From Taxillus chinensis (taxonomy: Eukaryota; Streptophyta; Magnoliopsida; Santalales; Loranthaceae), in assembly GCA_023512835.1 (NCBI GenBank), contig CM042086.1, positions 3,513,299 to 3,577,298 of the forward strand: a stretch of 64,000 nucleotides of DNA, read 5' to 3'. Below, piece by piece: positions 43,441 through 54,781 of this stretch (within the stretch, counting starts at the first letter, position 1; each line of letters begins with the position of its first letter). Below the pieces are notes generated by a model that saw nothing but the letters and a program-made list of their open reading frames with translations, was not told the DNA's origin and searched no databases. The position numbers and the translations under genes were made by a program.

Positions 43441-44298
43441 TTGTGTGTGTGTGTGTGTCTATATATATATATATAAAACATGAAGAGGAAGAAGAATACA
43501 TGGGATTGAGCTGGTAAGCCCAGGTGGGTACGGGCATGGTCCATTGTTACCTGCAGGGGAAGCGATCCTCGTGGCAGCGGAGTTGTGGAAGACGGTACAA
43601 GACAATCTGCATGTGGAGTGGAAGACGGCGAGACCCAAGGGAGCGTCACCCAGGACGTCGCGCATCAGATACAGAGGGTATCTATTCCTCCGTCCACTCG
43701 TACTCTGCCGAAGCTCGATCCTCCTGGCCGGAAGTCTCATATCCGGCGACGACAGTTGTCAATTTTGCTGGAGGAGAGGAGATGGTGGACGACTTTACTG
43801 TGTCGGGATTGGGGGTTGGTAGTGCCGTAGGTTGCCTACGATCTATATCAACGACGAGTCGAGAAGAATACACCCTGTGGAATGTATTATGTATAGCCCG
43901 TTCCAAATCCAACTCACTCCAGTGGGTTGGGTAGTCCGGATCGGATCGGATTGGGATTAGATGGAATATTTTATTTTATATTTATTTTAAAATACGAGAT
44001 GAGGACTGATTGGGCAAGAGTTAGGCCCGACCCGAAATTAGAGAGAGATGGTCCCGGGTCGGGATGAATCGGGTGGGACGAAGTAATATTGTCATCTCTA
44101 AATGAGGGCCTCTTCCACACAAAGGAGTTGCAGTGAGGATTCACGTAATTGCCTATGAGCTCTTTTATGCCTCGGCGATTTTCGCGCACAAGAGAATGAA
44201 ATTTCTTCCATTACATAAATGAGAATGTTTGATTTCTTTTTTTATCACTTTTTTAATATTATTAGCATGTTAATTTTACTTTTTTTTAAATATTTATG
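43441..44298. other. Microsatellite, then a GC-rich unidentified segment
   Basis: (TG)n(TA)n at 43,441-43,476. 43,500-43,920 is GC-rich with open frames on both strands (for example 43,524-43,934 on plus, 43,682-43,912 on minus). Neither matches a family I know, and the two-strand openness suggests composition rather than coding. 43,925-44,100 holds GGATCGGATCGG and GGCCCGACCCG motifs typical of hAT-like MITE ends (a GTCATCTCTA terminus near 44,098). Confidence 0.35.
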
Positions 44299-44301
44299 TT
44301 A

Positions 44302-44685
44302 AAGCATCATACTAATTCTATAATTTTTATCTTTACTTAATAAAAAATATATATATATTTTTGATACATTTTGTTTATTCTTTACATCTCATTCTCTATC
44401 TTTATTCTTTTAAATTATAATTTTTTATTTTTTTTAGTTACTATTAGTTATTTCTTTCGTTTATTACAACGAATCAAAAATACACATATATCAAGAAATA
44501 TAATAATAAAATATTTAAAAGATGAATAATGATCCTTCAAATATGAAAAATCTCTTTCTAATATTTATTTTTATTCTCTAAATTTTAAAGTTTGAAGGAT
44601 CTAATATAGGTATTTTATCCAAAATTTAAAACTTTCTTTAAAATTTAAAGAAAGTATATTTTTGAAAGAGCTAATGTAAATGCTC
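44302..44685. mobile_element. Tourist-like MITE, 384 bp
   Basis: It starts AAGCATCATACTAATTC and ends GAGCTAATGTAAATGCTC, flanked by TTA (44,299-44,301 and 44,686-44,688). Shares inner landmarks with 26,303-26,547. Confidence 0.65.
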
Positions 44686-45104
44686 TTATAAAAAATATAA
44701 ATATAGGACATCAATTTATAAAAGACCATTTTTATAAAGGAGATATTAAAGTAGAACATATAAACTTAAAAATTCAATTAATTAGCAAATATCTTTACAT
44801 AACCTTTAGATGAAACCAAATTTAATTTTTGGGCGGATACATTAGAAATGTTTGCCTTTAGTACTTTAAATAATAATAAATAAATATAAAACTTAATCAT
44901 AAATCAATTTTAACTTGATTTGATTTTTTAATTGTGAAACAAACTTATTATTACATATTTATTTACGATTTTCAAAATGTGTACTTATCACATGGAAAGT
45001 AGAATTTTTAAAATGTAGAATGGTGGCATTTAATATAAGGTGACGTATTAATAATAGCTTTAAATTCTCAAGTGATTGTATTTAAAATATTTTAGCTCAT
45101 AAAA

Positions 45105-46010
45105 ACAACTCCAATAATACTTTTTAAATTATCTTCGGAGATTTCTTCACACGTAAAAAACTATTTTCTAATTTGCACTCCAATAATATTTTTTATTTTT
45201 ATTTTTATTAAAATAATAATTTTTTAAATTTATATCTTTATTTTTTATTTTCCAATGTTCGCACAAAATTATACACGAGCAGGTGCCAGCCGATGGAGAA
45301 GAAAGGAACAACTAGAGCAGTCCCAACTTGCCGCCAGCCACTGCGTCTGAATCCAAACAAGCTTTCGACACAGAGTTAATAATGGAGGAGGAGGAGTTAT
45401 AGATAACGTTTAGGAGGCAGGAGGGGGGAGGGGGTTAACTGGGATTGTGGAAAGGGGCCTACTTTGTTGGTGTAGAGAGGGACAAAATCACCCATTTTGA
45501 AGTGATAGTCTTTGGACCTTGCCCAGACCGCCAAGAAGAACACCAGGATTGCTGGGATCAATCCTCCCCCATTTTGAAGCGATGGTCTTTGGACCTTGCC
45601 CAAACCGCCAAGAAGAACACCAGGATTGTTGGGATCAATCCTCCCCCATCACCTTCTCCGTCATGTATGTGAGAGAGGACGAAGTAGATCCGCATGTGGA
45701 TGTATGTGAGAATGCATAGTTTTTTATATTCTTTATTTTTTCTATTTATAAATCTGATGTTTCTTATTTTTCCCATGCATTCATCAATTGGGGGTGCTTA
45801 AGGAGACAAGGTGACGGTAGGGATGAGAAAAAGAGAAGAAATAAATTTTTAAAAATAATATAATATTATGCGGAGAATGAATAATCACTCTTCATTTTTG
45901 AAAAGTCACTATATTTTGTAAATGTAAAAAGTGAAATGAAAACCTTGTTAAAACTTATTTTAGCATTTGACTCTTTATTTGTAGACAATAAAGAACCTCT
46001 TAGAGTTGGT
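45105..46010. mobile_element. Element with GC-rich core, related to 27,470-28,010
   Basis: The left end AACAACTCCAATAATAC and right end reverse complemented AACCAACTCTAAGAGG form a weak TIR. AT-rich arms match those of the 27.5-kb element in order. The core (about 45,260-45,850) opens GCAGGTGCCAGCC.ATGGAGAA as there, then carries a different sequence with the 77-bp duplication. Limits approximate. Confidence 0.45.
45491..45644. repeat. 77-bp tandem duplication
   Basis: Two adjacent units (45,491-45,567; 45,568-45,644), each starting CCCATTTTGAAG and ending GGGATCAATCCTC, with only a few differences. Recent duplication inside the element core. Confidence 0.9.
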
Positions 46011-48280
46011 TTAAATACAAGAAAAATACTCTAGGTTTTTCTACCACTAACAAAGTTTTTTGAAGTAGATAATACCTTTCAAAACTCTCAAACATTTGTC
46101 ATTGTTTTCAAAGCTTCTTGAACTTCAATAATGGGCAATACTTATATAACTACAATTCTAACAAAAATGATCATATTCTATGATACGTCCCCTGATAAGA
46201 TGAAATCTACAACAACTTCAGTCACATAGATGACTCCTAAGGCACTTGAAATGTGTTGCACTAAAATAAATCATCACACTTGACTGTCCATGTGATATAA
46301 ATGCCCCTCCATAACTTTTGATGACATGTTTTATGGTTGAAGGAGAAAAACAAGTATATATCAAGCTTCACACGACTGTGTGCTGCCAACAAATCTATGT
46401 CAAGCTATTTGTTGATATTCTAAGTCAAGGTGTTGAGCTATGGTAAAGATCATTTGAGGTGGGTTACTAAATAAATTCTCTAGTATGGGAAGTATGACTC
46501 TTGAACTTTATTTCAAACCTCAAAACTTGTTTTGAACCCTCAAACTAATGAGCTACAAACCCTTCAGCAAGAGGATTGATTGGAGATTAAGAAAAGTATG
46601 TTTCAAACATTCAAACCCAAAGTTTGAACCCCAAAAAAGGAAGATAGTTTTGAAATGTCTTCATATCTTTGAAATGTCTTCATACACTCAAAAAATCTTT
46701 ATATATTCAAAATACCTTCAAACCCTTGATGTTGTTTTCAAACCTTTGAATCATGGAGATTTCACCTCCAAACACACTATTTATTATAAAATATGAGACT
46801 TCAAACTATGGAATTTGGGGTTTTTGAAAGTATGGCTTATGTTGTAAAATTGACATTGGTGACCGGAGATTTTGTGCTAGCGTGGATTTTGTTATTTAAA
46901 ATTTTAATTTATATTTTGTGTCTTAATAGACACCCATAAAGTATATTATGATGTGGCATATGGTTATTGGTAATTCAGAAAATATGATTCAAACATGTTA
47001 ATTGTGAGATCTAGAATCATGATGGTTTTCATTTTTGAAGGCGATGACTCATAGGCTTGGTGACACTAATAGGAGTATGTAAAGAAGATAAAAGATATAG
47101 ATGAATGTGTCTTCTAGTTTATGCATCTTCTAATTAAGTTTTATATTATAAAAACTAAATTTATCAAATCGAAGGGTGTATCATTCAAAGTCGTTCATGC
47201 TTGTGTGAGAGAAGAACAAAATAATTGATTTGATACCTTTTATATTTTTTTTGTTTTTCATTCATTGATCAATTGTAATTCAATATAATAAATTCCTATA
47301 TATCAATTGTAAATCAACTAAACAAATTGAAAACAACCTATGAAGTCTTTGCTCTACACATTGATCTTATCATTATTTTATATCTAGGTAACACCAATAA
47401 ATCTTTTTTGTTTACATGTAATTACATTAAACATGAAACATCTATACTGATTTGGATAGTCTTCTGTCTTTATAATGTTTTTGGTGTGGCTATGATAAAA
47501 CTCTCCCACCCTCTCTTTTTTTAAAAAGCCTTCAATAATATATAGTCCAAGGTTACCAAAATTTAATAATTATTACATCGTAGATAGTGCATTATTTTTA
47601 TGAAATTTGAAGAAACTTTTATTAAAAGTCGTTAACCATCATAGTTATAGATGTTATAGATTTAGTATAAATAGAAATCATAATTTTTGTAGTTAACACT
47701 TGATGTTAAAGTGCTGCAATTAATAGTTAAAATCGAGTGTTATGATCTTAGTCATTTCCTCTAGTTTTCTTATACTTTCACATATAATCCATCCTTTTAT
47801 AGCACTTTTTAATGATCCAATTCTCCAACGGAGCTAATGAATGCATTGGTTGAAATAAGGATTTATCTGATATTATTATCTTTTTAGCTTTTTTTATTGC
47901 TTTAATATGTTACGTTTTCTTGTTTTTCAGTTTTAAAAGACTACAACAGCACTACATTGACCTCTTGACATAAAAAATGGAGCACCAACATGTATTTCAA
48001 ACATACTTAAATATACTTAATGAATGTAATCTTTCATACTCAAAACCATTTAAGAAAAATCAAAAACAAACAAAAGTCATCGTTATTGGTTATTTTATAC
48101 AACACAATATTCTAAAAACTTTCAAAAACTGTAGATATATATATACACACACACAGACGTATAAAGCACTGACATACATGCATTATGCATGCACACAGAT
48201 GATATTGATCAAGAAACACACTAAACGCCTAAACGGAAATGTTTTCAAGGCAAAATGACACAGATTAAATGTTGAGCGCG
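46011..48280. other. AT-rich intergenic DNA upstream of KLCR
   Basis: 46,490-46,760 has a recurrent TTCAAACC/CTTGAAATGTCTTCAT motif. No gene is supported. A (TA)n(CA)n tract is at 48,135-48,155. The last 30 bases turn GC-rich at the KLCR promoter. Confidence 0.5.
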
Positions 48281-48310
48281 CAACGTGGGAAAGCGAGCCG
48301 TCTTCTCTGG

Positions 48311-48322
48311 ATGACACGTGGC
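48311..48322 (+). promoter_or_regulatory. G-box in the KLCR promoter
   Basis: ATGACACGTGGC (CACGTG at 48,315-48,320), an ABRE/G-box form, about 330 bp before the KLCR start codon in a sharply GC-rich promoter segment that also contains a (CCCA)n run at 48,498-48,525. Confidence 0.45.
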
Positions 48323-48646
48323 GATAGATCACCTGTATGGGCCCGCGTCGCGCGTCGGACTTCAAGAAACAACCTGAAGCGGGGGCCTCGCACGCGGCCG
48401 CCAGATCACGCCACCTCACTCAGGCCCCACCAACGACGACGTAGCCTCCTTGATGATGACATGGCAAAAGCCAGGCTAGGTCCGTTACAGAATCCACCCA
48501 CTCACTCACCCACCCACCCACACCCACCCCTCCGGCCCTCCCTCAACCATAACACTCACCCCACTCTTCTCGCCCTAGTCCCCTATCCTTCGCGCTTCGT
48601 CACCAGATCTCTTGTCAGTTACAACTGCTCCGTCATATTCGCCGCC

Positions 48647-51600
48647 ATGCCGGGCCTAGTCGCCGTAAAAACGCCGACGGGAACGCCTCCGCTTCGGATT
48701 GCAGTTCCCGAGACCCACCCGATCCAGAGCTCCGGCGAGAGATCCGACCCCAGATCCGGGAGATCGGCGCCGTCGCCGACCCCGAAAAGGCCTCCCTCGC
48801 CCACCCCGAAAAGGCCTCCCTCGCCGTCAACCTCGCGAGCCAAGCCCTCGCCGGACAGGGGCGGCTCATCCGGGAAGAAGAGCTCCACTCCAGCCTACGC
48901 CACTGCTATGGACGAGTCCGCCCTCGACAACCCTGATCTCGGCCCTTTCCTCCTCAAGCTCGCCCGAGACACCATTGCCTCCGGCGACGGACCGGTGAAA
49001 GCCCTGGACTACGCGGTCCGGGCGTCGAAGTCGTTCGAGATCTGCGCCGCCGAGGGTGAGCCGAGCCTGGACCTGGTCATGAGCCTCCACGTCCTCGGCG
49101 CGATTTACTGCAGCTTGGGAAGGTTCGACGAGGCGATCCCGGTGCTGCAGCGGGCGATTGGGGTTCCGGACATCTCGAGAGGCGCCGATCACGCGCTCGC
49201 GGCGTTCTCCGGGTACATGCAGCTCGGCGACACGCACTCGATGCTTGGGCAGCTGGATCGGTCCGTTGATTGCTACAAGGAAGGGTTGAGGATCCAGATG
49301 GAGGCTTTAGGAGAGGACGATCCGAGAGTTGCTGAGACCTGCAGGTATGTTCTGCTGTTTATTTTATCTTGTGTTCTTTGCTCTTGTTTCTGGAAATTTG
49401 TTATTTCACTTAAAAAATATATACATTTGGTACATTGTTAATTTTAATATAATTTCTGATGCCATACTTGGATAAGAATCATGGGATCCAATAAAATATT
49501 AAGAGATATCGAGAAAAGTGTGCCTTTATTTTATATTTTAGTAGTAGTTTAACTTTTACCCTTATTTATAAAGTTGGGATGTTCATGGATTAGTGGTCAA
49601 TTTATCTATTTTTTATTTATTTTTACATTAATAGTTTATTATGAGTTTTTTTCCGTTGATTTTCCTGTTATGGACATTTTTATCGACCCCATCCCCAGCC
49701 AAGTTTTAGGGGGAAATAATACGCGGAAATAGAATTTAAGAACCCATTTGTATAGATGTCTATGGAAAGTTGCCCTATTCTTCTTTAAATTTGGAGCGTA
49801 CGCTAATTCATGCTCACTCATCACCCAATTTTGTTAAAGATGCAATTTTGCTTTGTTTTTTCTTTTCCTTTTTTGCCTATATGCTTTTACCATTAGAAAC
49901 TCACGACAGTGAGATTGTCTATTTGAGGCAATTCCATTGCATTCCACTTAAGACTCATTAAAGGTAAACAAGTAATTTGTAATGTGAATTTAGTTCCAAC
50001 ATGTTTGATGTCCCGAGAATAACGACTCAATCCACTTTTAGTATATTGGAATAAAATATAAAAAATTCATGTTTTTTTACTCCTATTTTCATGTTAGTGT
50101 AAACGCATGAGAATTATTCATGTACATTGGATGAGATTGAGAATTTCGATTCCCCTCACTTGTTGACGATCAGATGATTCTCTAACCCAGTATGACCAAA
50201 TTACACTTAGGGGTATTGACCACAGTTGACATTTAGGGGTATTGACAAACATTGATTGTCATTTTCTACTGCTATTAGCCAAAGTTGTTTATTGTTTAGA
50301 TTGTAATTGACCGACAATAACCATTATTGACAGATATTGCTTGGTGTTGATTGACATTGACCATTATTGACCGATGTTCCATCATGTTAGCTATCAGTGG
50401 CTGGTGGCTGGTGTCAACCAGCATTGTCACCATTAACTGGGGACCTGCAGTAGCATTTTAGTCTTTAGATTCAGGTTTTTATATTTTATTTTAGTTTTTT
50501 TGGTTACAAGGTGACAAGGATATTTTAAGTAATTAACCGAACCAACAGTCCTTAATACCAATAATATGGGAATTTTTAGTAATTAGATACAAAAATATTT
50601 TATCAAAATTAATTGTCAATCTGATTCGAGGAGGAATGCATTTTAACATCTGATTGATTGGCACGTAACAAATATGCTCTTAAGAATTTCATTGGATGTG
50701 AGAGAAATTGGATAACAATTATTTGAGAAGAATCTGCAGATAAGTAATTGTTTTCTCCTCTATTTGGTTAATCATGTTCCCCCTTTTCCTAACATGTACA
50801 TTTTGCAGCCATCAACCTACACTGCCTGCGACTACTCTCGAACTGTTGTGTAGGGAATGCTTTAATTTCTCTGAAAATAGCCTGTTATGCTTGGAGTTTG
50901 TTGGCATCCAAAATATAAATTCTATTAATAGAGGCTACAGCATATGATCTGTTTTAATTTTTGGTTGTGGATTGATAATTTTTGTTTATTGTTTTTTGTT
51001 GTTATATTCATCTGACATACATTACTTAAAGTAAAGTGGGGGCTTTTTCTTGGAGCACTATTTTAACTCGCATGGATTTGTTTTATTGTTATTATGTTTT
51101 GATGTAAACTCTGTTACTTGGCCCCTTACCAAACCCACACCAAACCAAACCGTGCCAAATCAAACCAACAAGCAGAGAGGTCGGCTTTATGAATCAGATA
51201 GACACAAAGTTTATCAAACACACCAAAAAAATGTTAATGGGAAACGAAAATTAAAAAGAGAAGCTTCTTGAGTATATATCTTGTTGGTGGTGCTCTATAT
51301 CATATTTGCAAGTTTACATAATTTATTCTTGAAATTCACAGGTACTTAGCGGAGGCTCATGTCCAAGCAATGCAGTTTGATGAAGCTGAGAGTTTGTGCA
51401 AGAGAACTCTGGAAATTCACCGTCTTCACAGTGCTCCAGCATCGCTTGAAGAGGCAGCTGACCGCCGGTTGATGGCCCTCATATGTGAGGCAAAGGGGGA
51501 TTATGAACCAGCCCTGGAGCACCTTGTTCTTGCCAGCATGGCAATGGTTGCTAATGGGCAAGATAATGAGGTGGCTGTTATTGATGTCAGCATTGGCAAC

Positions 51601-53455
51601 ATATATTTATTGTTATGCCGCTTTGATGAGGCCATTTTCTCCTACCAAAAGGCACTCACTGTCTTCAAATCATCCAAGGGTGATAGTTCCCCCTCTGTTG
51701 GTTCTGTGTTTGTACGCCTGGCTGACCTATACTACAAGACAGGGAAGCTCCGGGAGTCTAAATCATATTGTGAAAATGCACAGAAGATATATGCCAAACC
51801 AGTTCCTGGAACCACACCAGAAGAGGTTGCAAATGGATTCACTGAAATTTCAGCTATTTATGAGTCTGTAAACGAGCCCGAGGAAGCATTGAAGCTTTTG
51901 CATAAGGCAATGAAGCTATTAGAGGATAAACCAGGGCAACAAAACACCATTGCAGGAATTGAAGCACGGATGGGGGTGATGCTATACATGATTGGGCGAT
52001 ATAAAGAAGCACGGGATTGTTTTGAGAATGCTGTGGTGAAACTTCGAGCCAATGGTGAGAGAAAGTCTGCCTTCTTTGGTGTTCTTTTAAACCAGATGGG
52101 TTTGGCTTGTGTACAGTTGTTCAAGATAGATGAGGCTACTGAATTGTTTGAAGAAGCTAGGAGAATATTGGAAAAGGAGTGTGGTCCATGTCATCAAGAT
52201 ACCATTGGAGTTTATAGCAATCTTGCAGCCACTTATGATGCTGTGGGGAGGTAATATCTTGTTTCAACAAAAATGTCTGTTTTCTTCTTGTATTACTGAT
52301 ACTGCGTTAGACCCATGTCCATGAAATATTGGTATTTGGTTTTACTGTATGGTTGTGACTAATTTGATGACACTGTCTTAATGACTGTCTATGTTATGCA
52401 TTCTCTGTTCTTACAAGCTGTGAAATATGTGGATGAAACAATTTACCTGTGATGCTGCTTGATTTTTCGCTACCATTTTGCTGTGTTTAAATATAGTCAC
52501 TAAATGTTATATCTTTCTTCCTTTGACTTGAGCTTCTAAGCACTCAAAAATCCAGATTCGTTGTTTGCTTCTTCTCATATGCTGCTATCTCCATTTTCAC
52601 CGTGAAGCACACTGCACAGAATTTTTCGCTCTTTTCTGCCTCCACAACAAGTTGAACATGCTGGTTAGAACCTGTGATGGATTAAGTTTTGAAATTTGTG
52701 AAAACATCAACAGCCTTATATAAGATGCATTTAGTAACAAAGTACTTTTTGTGACACAATTCGGAAAACAAGAAAACAAATAGGAGCATAAGCCTAGGTA
52801 TTATTATGGGGGTGATTATTTAGATGGTGGCAAACGCACTGATAAAAAAATAAACGCATAAGGTGTTGAACGTGGGATGTGTTTACTTGCTGTCTTTTTA
52901 CAACTTCTTGCCTACTAGAGACTGGGTTCTTTGTTTGTCTGTGTAAACTTAGTAGTACTCTGTATATTGGGTTTTCACTAAATTTTTTTGTTTTGTAATT
53001 TGGTGAAACAGTCAACGCATTTAATTTTGCAGCCACTTGGATTTGAACCCCCTTGACTGTTGTTGGTAATACGAAGGATTTAATCAAACAACCATTAGGT
53101 AGACTGTAGATGGCTAGTGGAAAGAAGGAACCCATATTTTATTAATTGCATGATATACTTATGCTTAGAGCTCTAGAAATTAACTTTGATCAACATACAT
53201 GGATTATTGTACAATCGCAGGGTAGAAGATGCTATTGAGATCCTGGAGTTTGTTCTTAAATTGAGGGAAGAAAAGTTGGGAACAGCAAACCCTGATTTTG
53301 AGGATGAGAAGAAACGGCTGGCTGAACTCTTAAAAGAAGCAGGCAAGTCTCGAAACAGAGAAGCAAAGTCACTGGAGAATCTCATTGATCCAAGCTCTAA
53401 GAGGAAGAAAAAAGAGGCAACCAGGAGGTGGTTAAGTTTTGGTCTTCGGACTTGA
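48647..53455 (+). CDS. KLCR: Kinesin light chain-related protein (KLCR/CMU); exons 48647-49344, 51342-52250, 53221-53455
   Basis: Three exons with GT-AG introns (both interrupt an Arg codon in phase 2) encode 613 residues ending at TGA 53,453-53,455. The start MPGLVAVKTPTG matches the conserved N-terminus of plant KLCR proteins; the open frame upstream to 48,269 is GC-rich leader and not used. Residues 1-85 are Pro/Ser/Lys-rich and probably disordered, with an exact internal duplication SPTPKRPPSPTPKRPP. Residues 90-580 form a series of TPR helices (LGAIYCSLGRFDEAI, YMQLGDTHSMLGQLD, YLAEAHVQAMQFDEA, IYLLLCRFDEAI, ADLYYKTGKLRES, MLYMIGRYKEA). The tail is basic (SSKRKKKEATRRW). In Arabidopsis, KLCR/CMU proteins stabilise cortical microtubules along cellulose synthase tracks and bind IQD scaffolds. 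Intact; confident in family. Confidence 0.93.
49345..51341 (+). other. KLCR intron 1, 2.0 kb
   Basis: T-rich and otherwise plain, except for a cluster of TTGAC motifs at 50,160-50,440. No transposon with clear ends. Confidence 0.7.
50160..50440 (+). repeat. Degenerate ATTGAC(C/A) repeat in KLCR intron 1
   Basis: TTGAC occurs about ten times in 280 bp, often as TATTGACC or CATTGACC. It looks like a decayed short satellite. TTGAC(C/T) is also the W-box core for WRKY factors, so a regulatory role is possible but unsupported. Confidence 0.5.
52251..53220 (+). other. KLCR intron 2, 1.0 kb
   Basis: No repeat or coding segment supported. Confidence 0.7.
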
Positions 53456-54200
53456 TAAAAGATATGATATTCTACCCATATCCTTCCGCTTTTATACACA
53501 CATGCAGTCTGTAACATAGGTCATGTGTATAGCATAGGTTTATTAACTTTGGTTGGCTTCTCGTTTTATGGAGCTTTGATTTTTAGTTTTAGCTTTGTTT
53601 TGTTATATGTGCTGCTGTGACCCTGAAGCTTTTCGGCAGAAGGATTGGAGGAATTACTTTATACAGGCGACCGTCATTTGTTGTTATTTGCCGTATCGTC
53701 ACGAAATTATGGTTAATATGGTGGATGATATATAAATTTTTTATTTCTTCTCGTAAATTTGATATGCTATGATGTCATTAAGGTTATTCGATTAATGGGA
53801 AGGTAAGATGGGTATCCTTAAAAATCACACAGCAAGAAACACTTCTGCAGCAGTTTCTTTTGAATTTATGTGGACGAATTACAAGATGGAGCGCCAAGAT
53901 ATTATTTTCTGTAAGAAACAAATTTGCCACTTCTGCTCGGCAGTGATTGTTGGTCGAGTACAGATTACAAGATTTTGATTCCCCGAACTGTTTTTGTTAG
54001 CATCTGACCCGAATCGAAAGGTTTGGGACTTCTTCAGTCAGTCTACATTATATTCATCAATTTGACAGCTTGACTGCAGCTACCAACCTGGAAGAATATT
54101 TGGTGCTGAGGCCATTGATTGACCTACTTACAATGCTACGCAACTCAAGAGCAACTCCAGCTCTAGTATTGATTGGCTGCGACGTAGATGATACCACTTA
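53456..54200 (+). other. KLCR 3' UTR and flank
   Basis: T-rich 3' flank, with no clear AATAAA close to the stop codon. No other feature is supported. Confidence 0.4.
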
Positions 54201-54201
54201 A

Positions 54202-54432
54202 TTAGCCAACATTTGAATACTTAGCAATCTTGGCGTTGAAATCGCGGATCATCTCTTTCTCTTCCTTGATTATGACTTCACAACAAGTCTTTGGAATCTT
54301 TACCATATTCATTGAGTAGGAGTGGGAATCAACCCGACAGGAATCAAACAAATGATTTTCTGTTGGCTCCCAAATGATCTCTACAGATTTTAGCGATGTG
54401 TTCCTAATCTTGGTATAGACAGTGCGATACAT
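54202..54432 (-). pseudogene. Unidentified protein fragment
   Basis: A 76-codon minus-strand frame reads like real, low-bias protein (KSVEIIWEPTENHLFDSCRV, MVKIPKTCCEVIIKEEKE, MIRDFNAKIAKYSNVG). I do not recognise the family. There is no start context or flanking exon evidence; a gene fragment left by duplication or transposition is the likeliest reading. Confidence 0.3.
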
Positions 54433-54439
54433 TCGATAG

Positions 54440-54781
54440 CTTGCGCAGTTAAACTAGACTTGAGTTCGAGTTCAATATTGTATAAGTCCGGCTCGTTACT
54501 GTTCAAGTTCGGTTCGATTATTGTACAAGTTTGACTCAATTCGGCTCAGTTACTATACAAGCTTGACTCAGCTCGAATTGTTTACAAATTTATTGAATAT
54601 ATACCTTTAAATAAGCGATACACTAGACAGCTCACTCGATTAAGCTCAACTCGAGCTCGAGTTCGACATTGTACAAGTTTGGCTTGTTACTGTACAAGCT
54701 CGACTCGGCTCGACTTGATTACTGTACAAGTTCGACTCGAACTCAACTAAACTCGCTTGGCTCGGCTCATTTACAAGCCTA
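54440..54781. mobile_element. hAT-like fragment with GTACAAG/GCTCGACTCG subterminal repeats
   Basis: The right end reverse complemented reads TAGGCTTGTAAATGAGCC, a common plant hAT-like terminus. The body consists of repeated (A)CTGTACAAG.(T/C)CGACTC units in at least seven copies. The left terminus was not identified. Confidence 0.5.

Noticed and set aside
43524..43934. 136-codon GC-rich gene
   Set aside because: Open on both strands over the same interval and without a recognised domain, so composition alone can explain it.
48269..48646. N-terminal extension of KLCR upstream of 48,647
   Set aside because: The frame is open only because the promoter/leader is GC-rich; the conserved family start MPGLV begins at 48,647.
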